Positions 35,106 through 45,746 of a stretch of DNA of 64,000 nt are shown here, one piece after another (positions within the stretch are counted from its first letter, which is position 1; each line of letters begins with the position of its first letter). Position numbers and translations under genes: made by a program. The notes under the pieces are model-generated. The model was not told the DNA's origin, made no database searches, and worked only from the letters and a program-made list of their open reading frames with translations. The stretch lies in assembly GCA_045593265.1 (NCBI GenBank), contig JAZNWH010000089.1, positions 1-64,000 on the forward strand, in the 5' to 3' direction. The DNA comes from RGIG8497 sp045593265 (lineage in GTDB: Bacteria; Bacillota; Clostridia; RGIG6154).

Positions 35106-35130
35106 ATAATTGTAAAACTATAACACACGA

Positions 35131-35168
35131 GAGGTTTAACGTGAAAGTTACTTTCCCGTTAGCCCCTC
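35131..35168 (+). promoter_or_regulatory. Structured hairpin in the rsfS leader
   Basis: GAGGTTTAACGTGAAAG (35131-35147) pairs with 35151-35168 through GAGG:CCTC, TAACG:CGTTA and GAAAG:CTTTC with small internal mismatches and a TTA loop. No T run follows, so it is not a terminator; it ends 10 bases before GGAG of rsfS and might control translation or mRNA processing. Confidence 0.5.
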
Positions 35169-35187
35169 CGATGAAATGGAGATTTTT

Positions 35188-35541
35188 ATGAATTCATACG
35201 AAAAAACCTGTCTTGCAGTAAAGGCTCTTGATAATAAAAAAGCACGTGATATTACAGTCTTGAAAATAGAAGACTTAACCGTAATTTCAGACTATTTTGT
35301 TATAGCAACTGCATCAAGCTCAACTCAGCTTCGTGCATTAAGCGAAGAAGTTGATTTTGTTCTCAGCAATGAAGGTATATCTCCCCTTCACAAGGAAGGA
35401 GACTCTTCCTCACCGTGGATTTTACTTGATTACGGTGATTTGGTTGTTCATCTGTTTTTGGAGGATTCAAGAATGTTCTACAGTTTAGAACGTCTCTGGT
35501 CAGATGCAACAGAAGTAAATGTTGAAGAAATTTTAAAATAA
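35188..35541 (+). CDS. rsfS: Ribosome silencing factor
   Basis: 117-residue RsfS/Iojap protein that binds L14 and keeps 50S and 30S subunits apart when nutrients are low. Typical stretches: LKIEDLTVISDYFVIATASSSTQ, GDLVVHLFLEDSRMFYSLERLW. ATG 35188 is set by GGAG at 35178-35181; that ribosome site overlaps the earlier in-frame ATG 35176, which is therefore unlikely. Confidence 0.95.
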   Translation: MNSYEKTCLAVKALDNKKARDITVLKIEDLTVISDYFVIATASSSTQLRALSEEVDFVLSNEGISPLHKEGDSSSPWILLDYGDLVVHLFLEDSRMFYSLERLWSDATEVNVEEILK

Positions 35542-35570
35542 ACAAATAAATTCTGAAAGGATTGAAATAA

Positions 35571-37982
<2,412 letters not shown>

Positions 37983-38000
37983 ATAAACAACAATAATAAA

Positions 38001-38037
38001 ACGGATGTAAAAACAAAGTTTTTACATCCGTATTTTT
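38001..38037. terminator. Terminator after leuS, also usable on the minus strand
   Basis: ACGGATGTAAAAAC-AAA-GTTTTTACATCCGT then TATTTTTT. On the minus strand it is followed by TTTTATTATTG, so it could also end the small RNA read from 38235 downward. Confidence 0.9.
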
Positions 38038-38041
38038 TGAA

Positions 38042-38235
38042 ATTTAAACCCGCCGGAGCGCTGTTTTTCTGCGTTTTTAAACCTGGTTAATCAGGTGGGT
38101 TACCGCTTGAAGGCTTAAATCGCTCCTTTAACTGAAAAGCAAGGCATGCAAGCCACCTTCAAATATGGTTCCCTTAAAAAAAGTGTTGGTTCAAAACACG
38201 GGCAGACTTCACCACGCATCAGGCAGGTTGAGGTT
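38042..38235 (-). ncRNA. ssrS: Candidate 6S RNA (SsrS)
   Basis: A gene-free 190-base stretch folds, on the minus strand, into one long rod. Closing stem: AACCTGCC (38229-38222) pairs with GGCGGGTT (38054-38047) through all eight positions including one U-G, which would be an A/C mismatch on the + strand. Then TGCGT/ACGCA, an open centre with small hairpins (GTGTT-AACAC; ACCTG-CAGGT), GGG/CCC and TTGAAGG/CCTTCAA, and terminal hairpins. This closing stem, central bubble and terminal arm is the 6S RNA plan, and the length fits. 6S binds housekeeping RNA polymerase. It follows the DUF1292 gene by seven bases and ends at a terminator. No clear own promoter is seen. Confidence 0.55.
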
Positions 38236-38242
38236 TATTTTA

Positions 38243-38509
38243 TTATTCTTCCTCTTCTTCTGTCATTGCAAGATAGGTATCCAGTACCTTCTGTGCTTCT
38301 TCGTCATCTTCAACTCCGACTAAAACTTCACAGTCCTCATCATCATTTTCGAATTTTAAAATTACTACACCGTCATCAGGATCAAGAACAGGAAGAAGTA
38401 TTACATAATACTCATCATCAAGTTCAATTGTGTCAATGTGTTCAAATTCTACCTCCTTACCCTGATCATCGGTAAGAACTATAATTTCTCCTCTTTCGTT
38501 GTTATCCAT
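38243..38509 (-). CDS. DUF1292 protein (YrzB-like)
   Basis: 88-residue, very acidic protein (EIIVLTDDQGKEVEFEHIDTI ... EEEEE) of the DUF1292 family, widespread in Firmicutes, often near ruvX and alaS, and of unknown function. Its start follows GGAGAAACAAAA. Here it stands alone beside the candidate 6S RNA and may share a transcript with it. Confidence 0.88.
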   Translation of the reverse strand: MDNNERGEIIVLTDDQGKEVEFEHIDTIELDDEYYVILLPVLDPDDGVVILKFENDDEDCEVLVGVEDDEEAQKVLDTYLAMTEEEEE

Positions 38510-38572
38510 TTTTGTTTCTCCTTAACTGAATTTTAACCTTTTTTATTATAAATTACAACAGTAATTTTTTCC

Positions 38573-39319
38573 TTATCTCTTTTTCTTTTTAGAAACAGCA
38601 GGCACCTGCTGTATTGAAATAATTGCCATAAGCATTACAGATGCTGCTAAATTCTGCAATGAAATAAATTTATCAGCAAGTGTTACTTTTTCAAATATTC
38701 TGAGTACAAACATAAGTGCACCCATAAATGAATAAGCCATAAGTGCCCAACCAAAAAGGTCTTCACTGTTTTTTGCAATATTAATAATTGCAAGAACTAT
38801 TCCAAATATAAAGAACAATGCAGCAATTACTGACGCAATCTGACTGAATAAATCAGCTTCATCTACATTTATGTTTGCTAAAACAGCAGCTGCTACAACT
38901 AATACAATCGAAGGAATTAAATAAAATAAATTCTTAATAAGTGGCTTCTTAACAATAGCAGCATCTGCACATACAGGAATAAACACAACAGGCAAAATCA
39001 AGCCTACAGGTTTAAGTCTCAGCGCTGCTGATGAAACAGGAATAATAGATAAAATTGCATAAGCAAGCATAACCACTGATAAAATTATAAATTCAATACT
39101 GATTAATTTTACATCACTCTTTTTATTTGCAACACCATATCCCAAAGTGAAGACAGACTGAACAAATAAAAACAAATATCCAAAGCTGAGAGTCCAGCCT
39201 ATTGCACGATTTACATCATACTGAAGATAGTAATGCGTTACCGCAATTAAGGTTAAAAGTATTATGCATATTGTTGAAACAGACATAACATTTTTTCTGT
39301 TCCCGAAAAAGTTTTTCAT
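38573..39319 (-). CDS. Predicted eight-helix membrane protein, unknown function
   Basis: 248 residues with about eight hydrophobic segments in four close pairs, a basic start (MKNFFGNRKN) and a KKKKR tail, so both ends are probably cytoplasmic. I do not recognise a family. ATG 39319 is preceded by AAAGGGGAC. It is a single gene between the DUF1292 gene and a divergent microprotein gene. Confidence 0.7.
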   Translation of the reverse strand: MKNFFGNRKNVMSVSTICIILLTLIAVTHYYLQYDVNRAIGWTLSFGYLFLFVQSVFTLGYGVANKKSDVKLISIEFIILSVVMLAYAILSIIPVSSAALRLKPVGLILPVVFIPVCADAAIVKKPLIKNLFYLIPSIVLVVAAAVLANINVDEADLFSQIASVIAALFFIFGIVLAIINIAKNSEDLFGWALMAYSFMGALMFVLRIFEKVTLADKFISLQNLAASVMLMAIISIQQVPAVSKKKKR

Positions 39320-39436
39320 ATATTTTGTCCCCTTTCGTATATAATAGTATTATACTAATAATATGAAATTTTTTCAATAGTAATTACGAATATTTTTATT
39401 TTTTTTACAAATTGTATAATTAAATTTTCTAATTTA

Positions 39437-39465
39437 TTGACATATAATTTAAAATATGTTAAACT
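39437..39465 (+). promoter_or_regulatory. Promoter before the 49-residue membrane microprotein
   Basis: TTGACA (39437-39442), 17-base spacer, TAAACT (39460-39465), followed by an AT-rich 85-base leader. The rest of the 39320-39550 gap is AT-rich and holds nothing else I can name. Confidence 0.55.
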
Positions 39466-39550
39466 TAACTAAAGTAGAATTATTTCATATTATCGGTAAT
39501 AAAATATATATTTTTAGCTATTAATAACACAGTAATGGAGGAAAGGTATT

Positions 39551-39700
39551 ATGAAAACTTGGCACAAGCTTGTATTGGTATTTTCAATTCTTTCTTTAAT
39601 GGCTACTGCAGCAATTTTTCTGATTGATTATCAGAATGACCGTAAGGTAATCAGTGCAGTTAAAAAGCTTTTGGAACAGAAGAAAGTTATTGAGTTATAG
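39551..39700 (+). CDS. Single-pass membrane microprotein, 49 residues
   Basis: ATG 39551 follows an ideal GGAGGAAAGG ribosome site; the frame gives MKTWHKLVLVFSILSLMATA, a hydrophobic helix (about 7-25), then an acidic-basic amphipathic tail (DYQNDRKVISAVKKLLEQ) ending at TAG. Own promoter before and a terminator right after it mark a real small gene. Function unknown; such proteins often modulate larger membrane proteins. Confidence 0.75.
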   Translation: MKTWHKLVLVFSILSLMATAAIFLIDYQNDRKVISAVKKLLEQKKVIEL

Positions 39701-39710
39701 TACAACACAA

Positions 39711-39747
39711 AACGCGCAGAAAACGCAGATTTCTGCGCTTTGTTTTT
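39711..39747 (+). terminator. Terminator after the microprotein gene
   Basis: GCGCAGAAA-ACGCAGA-TTTCTGCGC, then TTTGTTTTTT, beginning 14 bases past the stop. Confidence 0.9.
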
Positions 39748-39786
39748 TCATGTCAGAATTTCAATAAAGATTACAAGGGGCATTTT

Positions 39787-40644
39787 ATGAATATTTTGAT
39801 TACAGGCGCAAAAGGTCAGTTGGCTTTTGAAATTATCAATATTTTAAATCAAACGGACGGGCAGATAACATTTTTTGCTCCTGATGAAGATGAATTGAAC
39901 ATTTGCGACATTAATTCAGTAAATAAAACTTTAAAGGGTATGGATGCAGTTATCAACTGTGCAGCTTTCACAAACGTTGATTTATGTGAAACTGAAATTG
40001 AAAGTGCTTATAAGGTTAACAGTGAGGGTGTTAAAAATCTTGCTGTTGCTTGTGAAAACGAAAATGCTTTACTTGTTCATATTTCTACTGACTATGTTTT
40101 TGATGGTAATAAAAAAACTCCTTATATTGAAAATGACACAGCAAACCCTCAGACAGTATATGGGAAAAGTAAGCTTGAAGGCGAAGAAGAAGCTAAAAAA
40201 TGCAAAAAGCATTATATACTGAGAACCTCTTGGCTTTACGGAGCAAAAGGAAAAAATTTCGTTAAAACTATGATAAATCTTGGTAACACCAAAGACTCTG
40301 TAAAGGTCGTAAACGACCAGTTCGGAACACCCACATATGCAAAAGATTTAGCCAAGGTTATTGTAAATCTTATATTAAACGATGATGGTGATTACGGCAT
40401 TTATCATTGTACGGGAAATGGAAAAGACGTTTCATGGTTTGATTTTACCCGTGAAATTTTCAGAATTCTTGATATAAAAACTCCTGTTTTACCTTGTTCA
40501 ACTTCAGAATTCAACGCAAAAGCAAAGAGACCGACATACTCGGTGCTTGAAAACAAAAAACTAAAAGATAAAAACATAGATACAATGCGTGATTGGAAAA
40601 TTGCATTAAAAGAATTTTTACTTGAAAGGAAAGAATTATTATGA
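39787..40644 (+). CDS. rfbD: dTDP-4-dehydrorhamnose reductase-like enzyme
   Basis: 285-residue short-chain (extended SDR) reductase. GAKGQLAFEI is the NAD(P) loop, CAAFTNVDLCE and STDYVFDG are family blocks, YGKSKLEGE is the YxxxK catalytic pair. RfbD makes dTDP-L-rhamnose for surface glycans. The other rfb genes are absent nearby, and it overlaps argH by four bases (ATGA), an unusual pairing, so a different NDP-sugar or a scattered pathway is possible. Confidence 0.85.
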   Translation: MNILITGAKGQLAFEIINILNQTDGQITFFAPDEDELNICDINSVNKTLKGMDAVINCAAFTNVDLCETEIESAYKVNSEGVKNLAVACENENALLVHISTDYVFDGNKKTPYIENDTANPQTVYGKSKLEGEEEAKKCKKHYILRTSWLYGAKGKNFVKTMINLGNTKDSVKVVNDQFGTPTYAKDLAKVIVNLILNDDGDYGIYHCTGNGKDVSWFDFTREIFRILDIKTPVLPCSTSEFNAKAKRPTYSVLENKKLKDKNIDTMRDWKIALKEFLLERKELL

Positions 40645-42008
40645 AAATGTGGGCAGGCAGATTTAAAAAAGAAATAGATGAACGTGTAAACAGCTTTAAC
40701 TCTTCTCTCCCCTTTGACTGCAGAATGTATCGTCAGGATATAAAAGGAAGTGTTGCACACGCAACTATGCTTTGCAAACAAAATATAATTTCAAAGGAAG
40801 ACTGCGAAAAAATTATAAACGGTCTTAATTCTATATTAATTGATATTGAATCAGGTACCCTTACCTTTGATAATGGTGCTGAAGATATACATATGTTTGT
40901 AGAAGAAGAGCTTACAAAACGTATAGGTGATGCAGGTAAAAGACTTCATACTGCAAGAAGCAGAAATGATCAGGTTGCTCTTGACGTAAGGCTATATCTT
41001 GAAGATGAAACAAAAGTTATTATAGAAATGGTAAAAGAGCTTATTAATACACTATGTGATAAAGCAGAAGAAAATTATGATGCCATTATGCCCGGCTATA
41101 CTCATCTTCAAAGAGCACAGCCGATTACTTTCGGACATCATCTTATGGCTTATGTACAGATGCTTATGCGTGATAAGGAAAGACTATGCGAAACTCTTGA
41201 AAGAATTAAAGTTCTTCCTTTGGGAAGCTGTGCACTGGCAGGTACTACCTATCCTATTAACAGACAAATGGTTAAAGATTTGGTTGAATTTAATTCTGTA
41301 TGTGAAAATTCTCTTGACGGAGTATCGGACAGAGATTTCTGCATTGAGCTTGCATCGAATTTATCCATACTTATGATGCACCTTTCAAGATTAAGCGAAG
41401 AAATTATACTTTGGTGCAGCTGGGAATTTAAGTTTATCGAACTTGATGACAGCTTCAGCACAGGGTCATCAATTATGCCTCAGAAGAAAAACCCCGATAT
41501 CACAGAATTGATAAGAGGAAAAACAGGCAGAGTTTATGGCGACCTTAATACACTTTTAGTTATGATGAAAGGTCTTCCTCTTGCTTATAACAAGGATATG
41601 CAGGAGGACAAGGAAGCGATTTTTGATGCAGTTGACACAGTAAAAGAATGTATCGAAACATTTATCCCTATGCTTGATACAATGCGTGTTATCCGTGAAA
41701 ATATGAGACGCGCCGCAGCAAAAGGCTTTATCAACGCAACAGATTTGGCTGACTATTTAACCAAAAAAGGCGTTCCTTTCAGAGATGCTTATAAAATTTC
41801 AGGAACTTTGGTTGCATGGTGTATTGACAACGATACTGTTCTTGAAAATGTACCTTTGGAAGAATTTAAAAAATATTCTGATATATTTGAAGATGATGTA
41901 TATAATGCAATAAGTCTTGAAACCTGTGTCAATATGCGTACCTCGGAAGGTGGACCATCCCCCGACTCTGTATTAAAACAAATTAAATCTGCAAGAGAAA
42001 AGCTATAA
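40641..42008 (+). CDS. argH: Argininosuccinate lyase
   Basis: Last step of arginine synthesis: splits argininosuccinate to arginine and fumarate. 455 residues with the fumarase/aspartase fold, HTARSRNDQVALD, the TPGYTHLQ-like block PGYTHLQRAQP, and the signature SSIMPQKKNPD with the catalytic serine. The ribosome site (GAAAGGAAAG) lies inside rfbD. argG is not in this window. Confidence 0.96.
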   Translation: MKMWAGRFKKEIDERVNSFNSSLPFDCRMYRQDIKGSVAHATMLCKQNIISKEDCEKIINGLNSILIDIESGTLTFDNGAEDIHMFVEEELTKRIGDAGKRLHTARSRNDQVALDVRLYLEDETKVIIEMVKELINTLCDKAEENYDAIMPGYTHLQRAQPITFGHHLMAYVQMLMRDKERLCETLERIKVLPLGSCALAGTTYPINRQMVKDLVEFNSVCENSLDGVSDRDFCIELASNLSILMMHLSRLSEEIILWCSWEFKFIELDDSFSTGSSIMPQKKNPDITELIRGKTGRVYGDLNTLLVMMKGLPLAYNKDMQEDKEAIFDAVDTVKECIETFIPMLDTMRVIRENMRRAAAKGFINATDLADYLTKKGVPFRDAYKISGTLVAWCIDNDTVLENVPLEEFKKYSDIFEDDVYNAISLETCVNMRTSEGGPSPDSVLKQIKSAREKL

Positions 42009-42009
42009 T

Positions 42010-42050
42010 AAAAGAGCTGTAAAAAATCAAAGATTTTTTACAGCTCTTTT
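42010..42050. terminator. Terminator after argH
   Basis: AAAAGAGCTGTAAAAAATC-AAA-GATTTTTTACAGCTCTTTT, a 19-base perfect stem, usable on both strands and shared with the convergent AEC permease gene. Confidence 0.92.
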
Positions 42051-42070
42051 ATTCAGGAACAGAAAAATAT

Positions 42071-42982
42071 TTATACTAAAAGTATTACCAATGGTATTGT
42101 TATTACAGAAATTACTGTTGTGATTGCAACAAGCTGGGATGCATATTCTGCGTTCAGGTTAAACTTACCTGCCCAGAGTGCTGTTACACCTGCTACGGGA
42201 CAGGCTGAACTTATAGTAAGTGCTTTTATTACAGCTATATCAACCTTCAAAAGCTTTAAAAGGAAAATTGCCATAACAGGTACAATCAGCAGTCTTATTA
42301 CTACAACTACATAAAAGGAAATATTTTTAAATATTTCCATAGGCTTTATACCTACGAAGAATGTTCCTAACATAATCATGGATAAAGGTGTATTCATATC
42401 CGCAACAAAACCCACAGTCTGAGCTATTATATCAGGCAGTTTTATACTGAAAACAAATAAAACAAGACTAATAAGAGTACCTAAAACTCCGGGATTCAAA
42501 ACTGCTTTTTTGAACGAAAGCAAGCTCTTATCTTCGGTATATGTGTATATACCGTTTGTCCACTGCAGAATTGAAAATACTGCAAGATAAGCGGAGCCGA
42601 AAAACACCCCTTCACTTCCAAGTGCCGCACTTAAAAGAGGAATTGCCATAAACCCACAATTGGAGTATACGAGACTGAAACGATTAACCCTGTAATCAAG
42701 ATTCTCTTTTGCAGGGAAAACATATCTTGCCAAAACTATTACGATTAAATGTATAAGTACTGCCATCAAAAATGCAACAGCAAGAAGCTTGGCACCCATT
42801 ATATCAAAAGGTTTTTGATATGCTTCTATCAATACACAGGGAGTTACAAAATACATCAGAAATGACGTAAACTGAGAAACTCCCTCATCTCCTATGATTT
42901 TTGTTTTCTTTGCAGTATAGCCTACTGCCATCAAAAGAATTATAATTACTACCTGTTGCAAAACTACGAAGCTTAATTCCAC
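42071..42982 (-). CDS. Auxin efflux carrier (AEC) family permease
   Basis: 303 residues with about ten membrane helices and the AEC motifs (QVVIIILLMAVGYTAKK, SNCGFMAIPLL, ACPVAGVTALWAGKF). Family members move malate, malonate or other organic acids. GTG 42982 is the start, with AGGAGG upstream. It is the last gene of the long minus-strand translation operon or a separate unit 11 bases after the methyltransferase. Confidence 0.88.
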   Translation of the reverse strand: MELSFVVLQQVVIIILLMAVGYTAKKTKIIGDEGVSQFTSFLMYFVTPCVLIEAYQKPFDIMGAKLLAVAFLMAVLIHLIVIVLARYVFPAKENLDYRVNRFSLVYSNCGFMAIPLLSAALGSEGVFFGSAYLAVFSILQWTNGIYTYTEDKSLLSFKKAVLNPGVLGTLISLVLFVFSIKLPDIIAQTVGFVADMNTPLSMIMLGTFFVGIKPMEIFKNISFYVVVVIRLLIVPVMAIFLLKLLKVDIAVIKALTISSACPVAGVTALWAGKFNLNAEYASQLVAITTVISVITIPLVILLV

Positions 42983-42993
42983 TTTCCTGCCTC

Positions 42994-44115
42994 CTATTTA
43001 AAGTACTGATATACATAGCATTTAAGCATACCATTATAAAGCTTTCTCTTTTTATCAGCTTCTTTTCCGTAACACTTTTCAAAATCTCTGTGAGATGTTA
43101 AAATAAGCTTTTTAGCTTCAAAGAATTCAGAAAACTTTTTACCCATATCTGAATAAAGCTTTTCACATCTTTTTACATCCATCATTCTTTCTCCATAAGG
43201 TGGATTACAGATGATTACACCCTTTTCATTAAAGGGCTTCACATTTCTCATATCACAGACGCTGAATTTAATTTTATCATAAACTCCTGCTTTTTTTGCA
43301 TTATTTTTAGCAAGCTCTACAGCCTTTGGATCAATATCGGATGCAAATATAACAGGTTCTATATCTTTATTTTCATTCTCTGTTGCTTCTTCCCTGATAT
43401 CTTTCCAAAGCTGAGGTGAAATATGATTTTTCCAGGTTTCTGCTGCAAAATGACGTTTTTTCCCCGGAGCAATGTTAAGTGCATAAAGGGCAGCTTCTAT
43501 CGGAATAGTTCCACTTCCACAAAAAGGGTCCATAAAAGGTCTGTCTCCTCGCCAAAAGCTCATATCTATCATAGCAAAAGCAAGTGTTTCACGCATAGAA
43601 GCTGACGTTGCCTGCGCACGATATCCCCTTTTATAAAGGTTGTCCCCTGACGTGTCAATATATACAGAAACTATATCCTTCATAATACCAAAATGTACCG
43701 AATACATAGCGCCATCTTCTTTAAACCACTCAATACCATACTTATCGGACAGCCGTGAAACTATTGCTTTCTTAATAATAGACTGACAATCAGGCACACT
43801 GTGAAGCTTTGATTTTAACGAATATCCTTTTACCGGGAAATTGCCGTCTTTTTCAATAAAACGTTCCCATTCTATATTTTTAATTCCTTCAAAAAGCATC
43901 TCAAAGCTGAGAGCTTTAAATTCTCCCAGCTTAATCATTACTCTTCCTGCACATCTTAAATTTATATTAGCTACACAAATTGCTTCCTCATCGCCTGTAA
44001 AACTAACGCGTCCGTCAATAACCTCTGTAGTCTCGTAACCTAAGTTTCTGACTTCATTGGCAACAATTGACTCTGTACCCAAAAGTGTAGGTATACTAAG
44101 TTCAAATAAACTCAT
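42994..44115 (-). CDS. THUMP-domain SAM-dependent RNA methyltransferase (RlmL/YpsC-like)
   Basis: 373 residues: N-terminal ferredoxin-like and THUMP RNA-binding region (about 1-155), then a Rossmann methyltransferase with DPFCGSGTIPIEAA (SAM loop) and NPPYGERM (catalytic NPPY for N2-guanine or N6-adenine). This is the RlmL N-terminal type, expected to methylate 23S rRNA guanine. The exact rRNA site is inferred from family only. Confidence 0.88.
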   Translation of the reverse strand: MSLFELSIPTLLGTESIVANEVRNLGYETTEVIDGRVSFTGDEEAICVANINLRCAGRVMIKLGEFKALSFEMLFEGIKNIEWERFIEKDGNFPVKGYSLKSKLHSVPDCQSIIKKAIVSRLSDKYGIEWFKEDGAMYSVHFGIMKDIVSVYIDTSGDNLYKRGYRAQATSASMRETLAFAMIDMSFWRGDRPFMDPFCGSGTIPIEAALYALNIAPGKKRHFAAETWKNHISPQLWKDIREEATENENKDIEPVIFASDIDPKAVELAKNNAKKAGVYDKIKFSVCDMRNVKPFNEKGVIICNPPYGERMMDVKRCEKLYSDMGKKFSEFFEAKKLILTSHRDFEKCYGKEADKKRKLYNGMLKCYVYQYFK

Positions 44116-44141
44116 TTTGCCTCCATATATAACACAAGAAA

Positions 44142-45044
44142 CTAATTCATTTTAAAGAAATTCTTCGCCTGCTCCTTATCATCGTAAATTTGTTCTTTAA
44201 GGATTTCAAGATTTTCAAACTCTCTTTCCTGACGAATAAATGTTAAAAATTCAATCTTCACAAATTCGGAATACAAATCTGTATCCTCAATATCAAAAAT
44301 ATGCGCCTCTACTAAAGGCTTTTCTGACCCTACCGTAGGTTTGACTCCTACGTTTGCAATTGAGTAATATCTTCTGCCTTTTATATATACATAAACACAA
44401 TAGACACCAAAGCGTGGCATTACCAGATTTTCTTCAGGATATATATTAACTGTAGGAAAACCTATAGTACGACCTATATGATTTCCGTGTTTAACAACTC
44501 CGGAGACTGAAAAATTTCTTCCGAGGAATTTGTTTGCCTTTTCAATTTCTCCACTCTCAATAAAAAATCTTATATGAGTACTTGAAACTAAAAAATCATC
44601 AAGCTCCATTAGCGGCATTACCACAACCTCGATGCCATAAGAATGACAAAGATTTACCATAACAGAGCTGTCGGAAGCCCCCCCGCATCCGAAAGTATAA
44701 TGCTTTCCTATAACAACACAGCAAGCATCAAGCTTATCTTTGATTATATCTTTAACAAAAGATTCGGGAGACATTTTGAGAAAATCTTCATTAATGTTTT
44801 CAAACACAAGAATATCAACGCCAAGATTTTCTATCTGCTCTTTTTTCGTTTCATTATCCGTTATTAACTTATTGTTTTTTATGCTTTTATCAAAGGTATA
44901 TACTACTGATTTGCAACCTTTTTCCTTTGAAACAGAAACTGCTTTTTCTATTAAGCTGCGATGTGCAATATGAACACCGTCAAAAAAACCTAAAGCAACA
45001 ACTGTCTTTTCACCAAGTTGCTTTGATGTATAAAAAATTTCCAT
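44142..45044 (-). CDS. ribF: Bifunctional riboflavin kinase / FAD synthetase
   Basis: About 300 residues: N-terminal FAD synthetase nucleotidyltransferase (ALGFFDGVHIAHR, HxGH-like; SSTHIRFFIESG) and C-terminal flavokinase (GRTIGFPTVNIYP, PRFGVYCVYV). Makes FMN and FAD from riboflavin. ATG 45044 follows AGGAG; the GTG at 45050 overlaps it. truB-ribF adjacency is standard in Firmicutes. Confidence 0.95.
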   Translation of the reverse strand: MEIFYTSKQLGEKTVVALGFFDGVHIAHRSLIEKAVSVSKEKGCKSVVYTFDKSIKNNKLITDNETKKEQIENLGVDILVFENINEDFLKMSPESFVKDIIKDKLDACCVVIGKHYTFGCGGASDSSVMVNLCHSYGIEVVVMPLMELDDFLVSSTHIRFFIESGEIEKANKFLGRNFSVSGVVKHGNHIGRTIGFPTVNIYPEENLVMPRFGVYCVYVYIKGRRYYSIANVGVKPTVGSEKPLVEAHIFDIEDTDLYSEFVKIEFLTFIRQEREFENLEILKEQIYDDKEQAKNFFKMN

Positions 45045-45052
45045 ATACACTC

Positions 45053-45745
45053 CTATTTGAATTCTTCAGGAGAAATCAATATTTCATCAAAAGCCCCTGC
45101 TTTCCATTTTTCTTCAAACTCTTCTAATGTAAGACTGTCTTTTATATCAAAACGCCCGTTTTTTGTTCTTACAAGACCTTTCATATAAGCACCACAACCG
45201 GCTTTCTTGCCGATATCCTCACAAAGAGTCCTGATATATGTTCCTTTTGAGCAGGTAACAAGAACTGTAGCAAAAGGAAGCGAAACGTCTTCAATTTCTA
45301 TATCAAAAATAGTAACTGTTCTCTCTTTTCTTTCAACTTCTATTCCTTGTCTTGCAAGCTCATACATTTTTTTACCATTAATTTTTATTGCAGAATACAT
45401 AGGCGGAATCTGAGTGATTTCGCCAATAAAAGAGCTAATGATTTGTTTTGCCTCATCAACAGTTATCAAAACTTTATCTTCCGAAAGAATTTCTCCCTCT
45501 GAATCTCCTGTTGATGTAGTTTTTCCAAATTCAATAACTGCACGGTATTGCTTTGTTCCCTGCATTATAGTATCAGCAAGACGCGTGGATTCTCTGCCTA
45601 TACAAATAGGCAGAACCCCTGTTGCCAAAGGGTCAAGGGTTCCTGTATGTCCTACTTTTTTAATTCCTGTAATTCTTCTTATAACCGCAACAACAAAAGC
45701 CGAGCTTTTGCCCATGGGTTTATTAATGTTCGCTACTCCTGTCAT
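45053..45745 (-). CDS. truB: tRNA pseudouridine(55) synthase
   Basis: Makes pseudouridine 55 in the T loop of tRNAs. 230 residues with the catalytic Asp38 in HTGTLDPLATG, YRAVIEFG, PMYSAIKINGKKMYELAR and GTYIRTLCEDIG. Shorter than the E. coli enzyme because it lacks most of the C-terminal PUA extension. It starts one base after the nrnA stop. Confidence 0.95.
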   Translation of the reverse strand: MTGVANINKPMGKSSAFVVAVIRRITGIKKVGHTGTLDPLATGVLPICIGRESTRLADTIMQGTKQYRAVIEFGKTTSTGDSEGEILSEDKVLITVDEAKQIISSFIGEITQIPPMYSAIKINGKKMYELARQGIEVERKERTVTIFDIEIEDVSLPFATVLVTCSKGTYIRTLCEDIGKKAGCGAYMKGLVRTKNGRFDIKDSLTLEEFEEKWKAGAFDEILISPEEFK

Positions 45746-45746
45746 A

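Noticed and set aside
38146..38475. 109-codon plus-strand frame (His/Gln/Leu-rich)
   Set aside because: It runs through the candidate 6S RNA and antisense to the DUF1292 gene, has odd composition (His/Gln runs) and no ribosome site.
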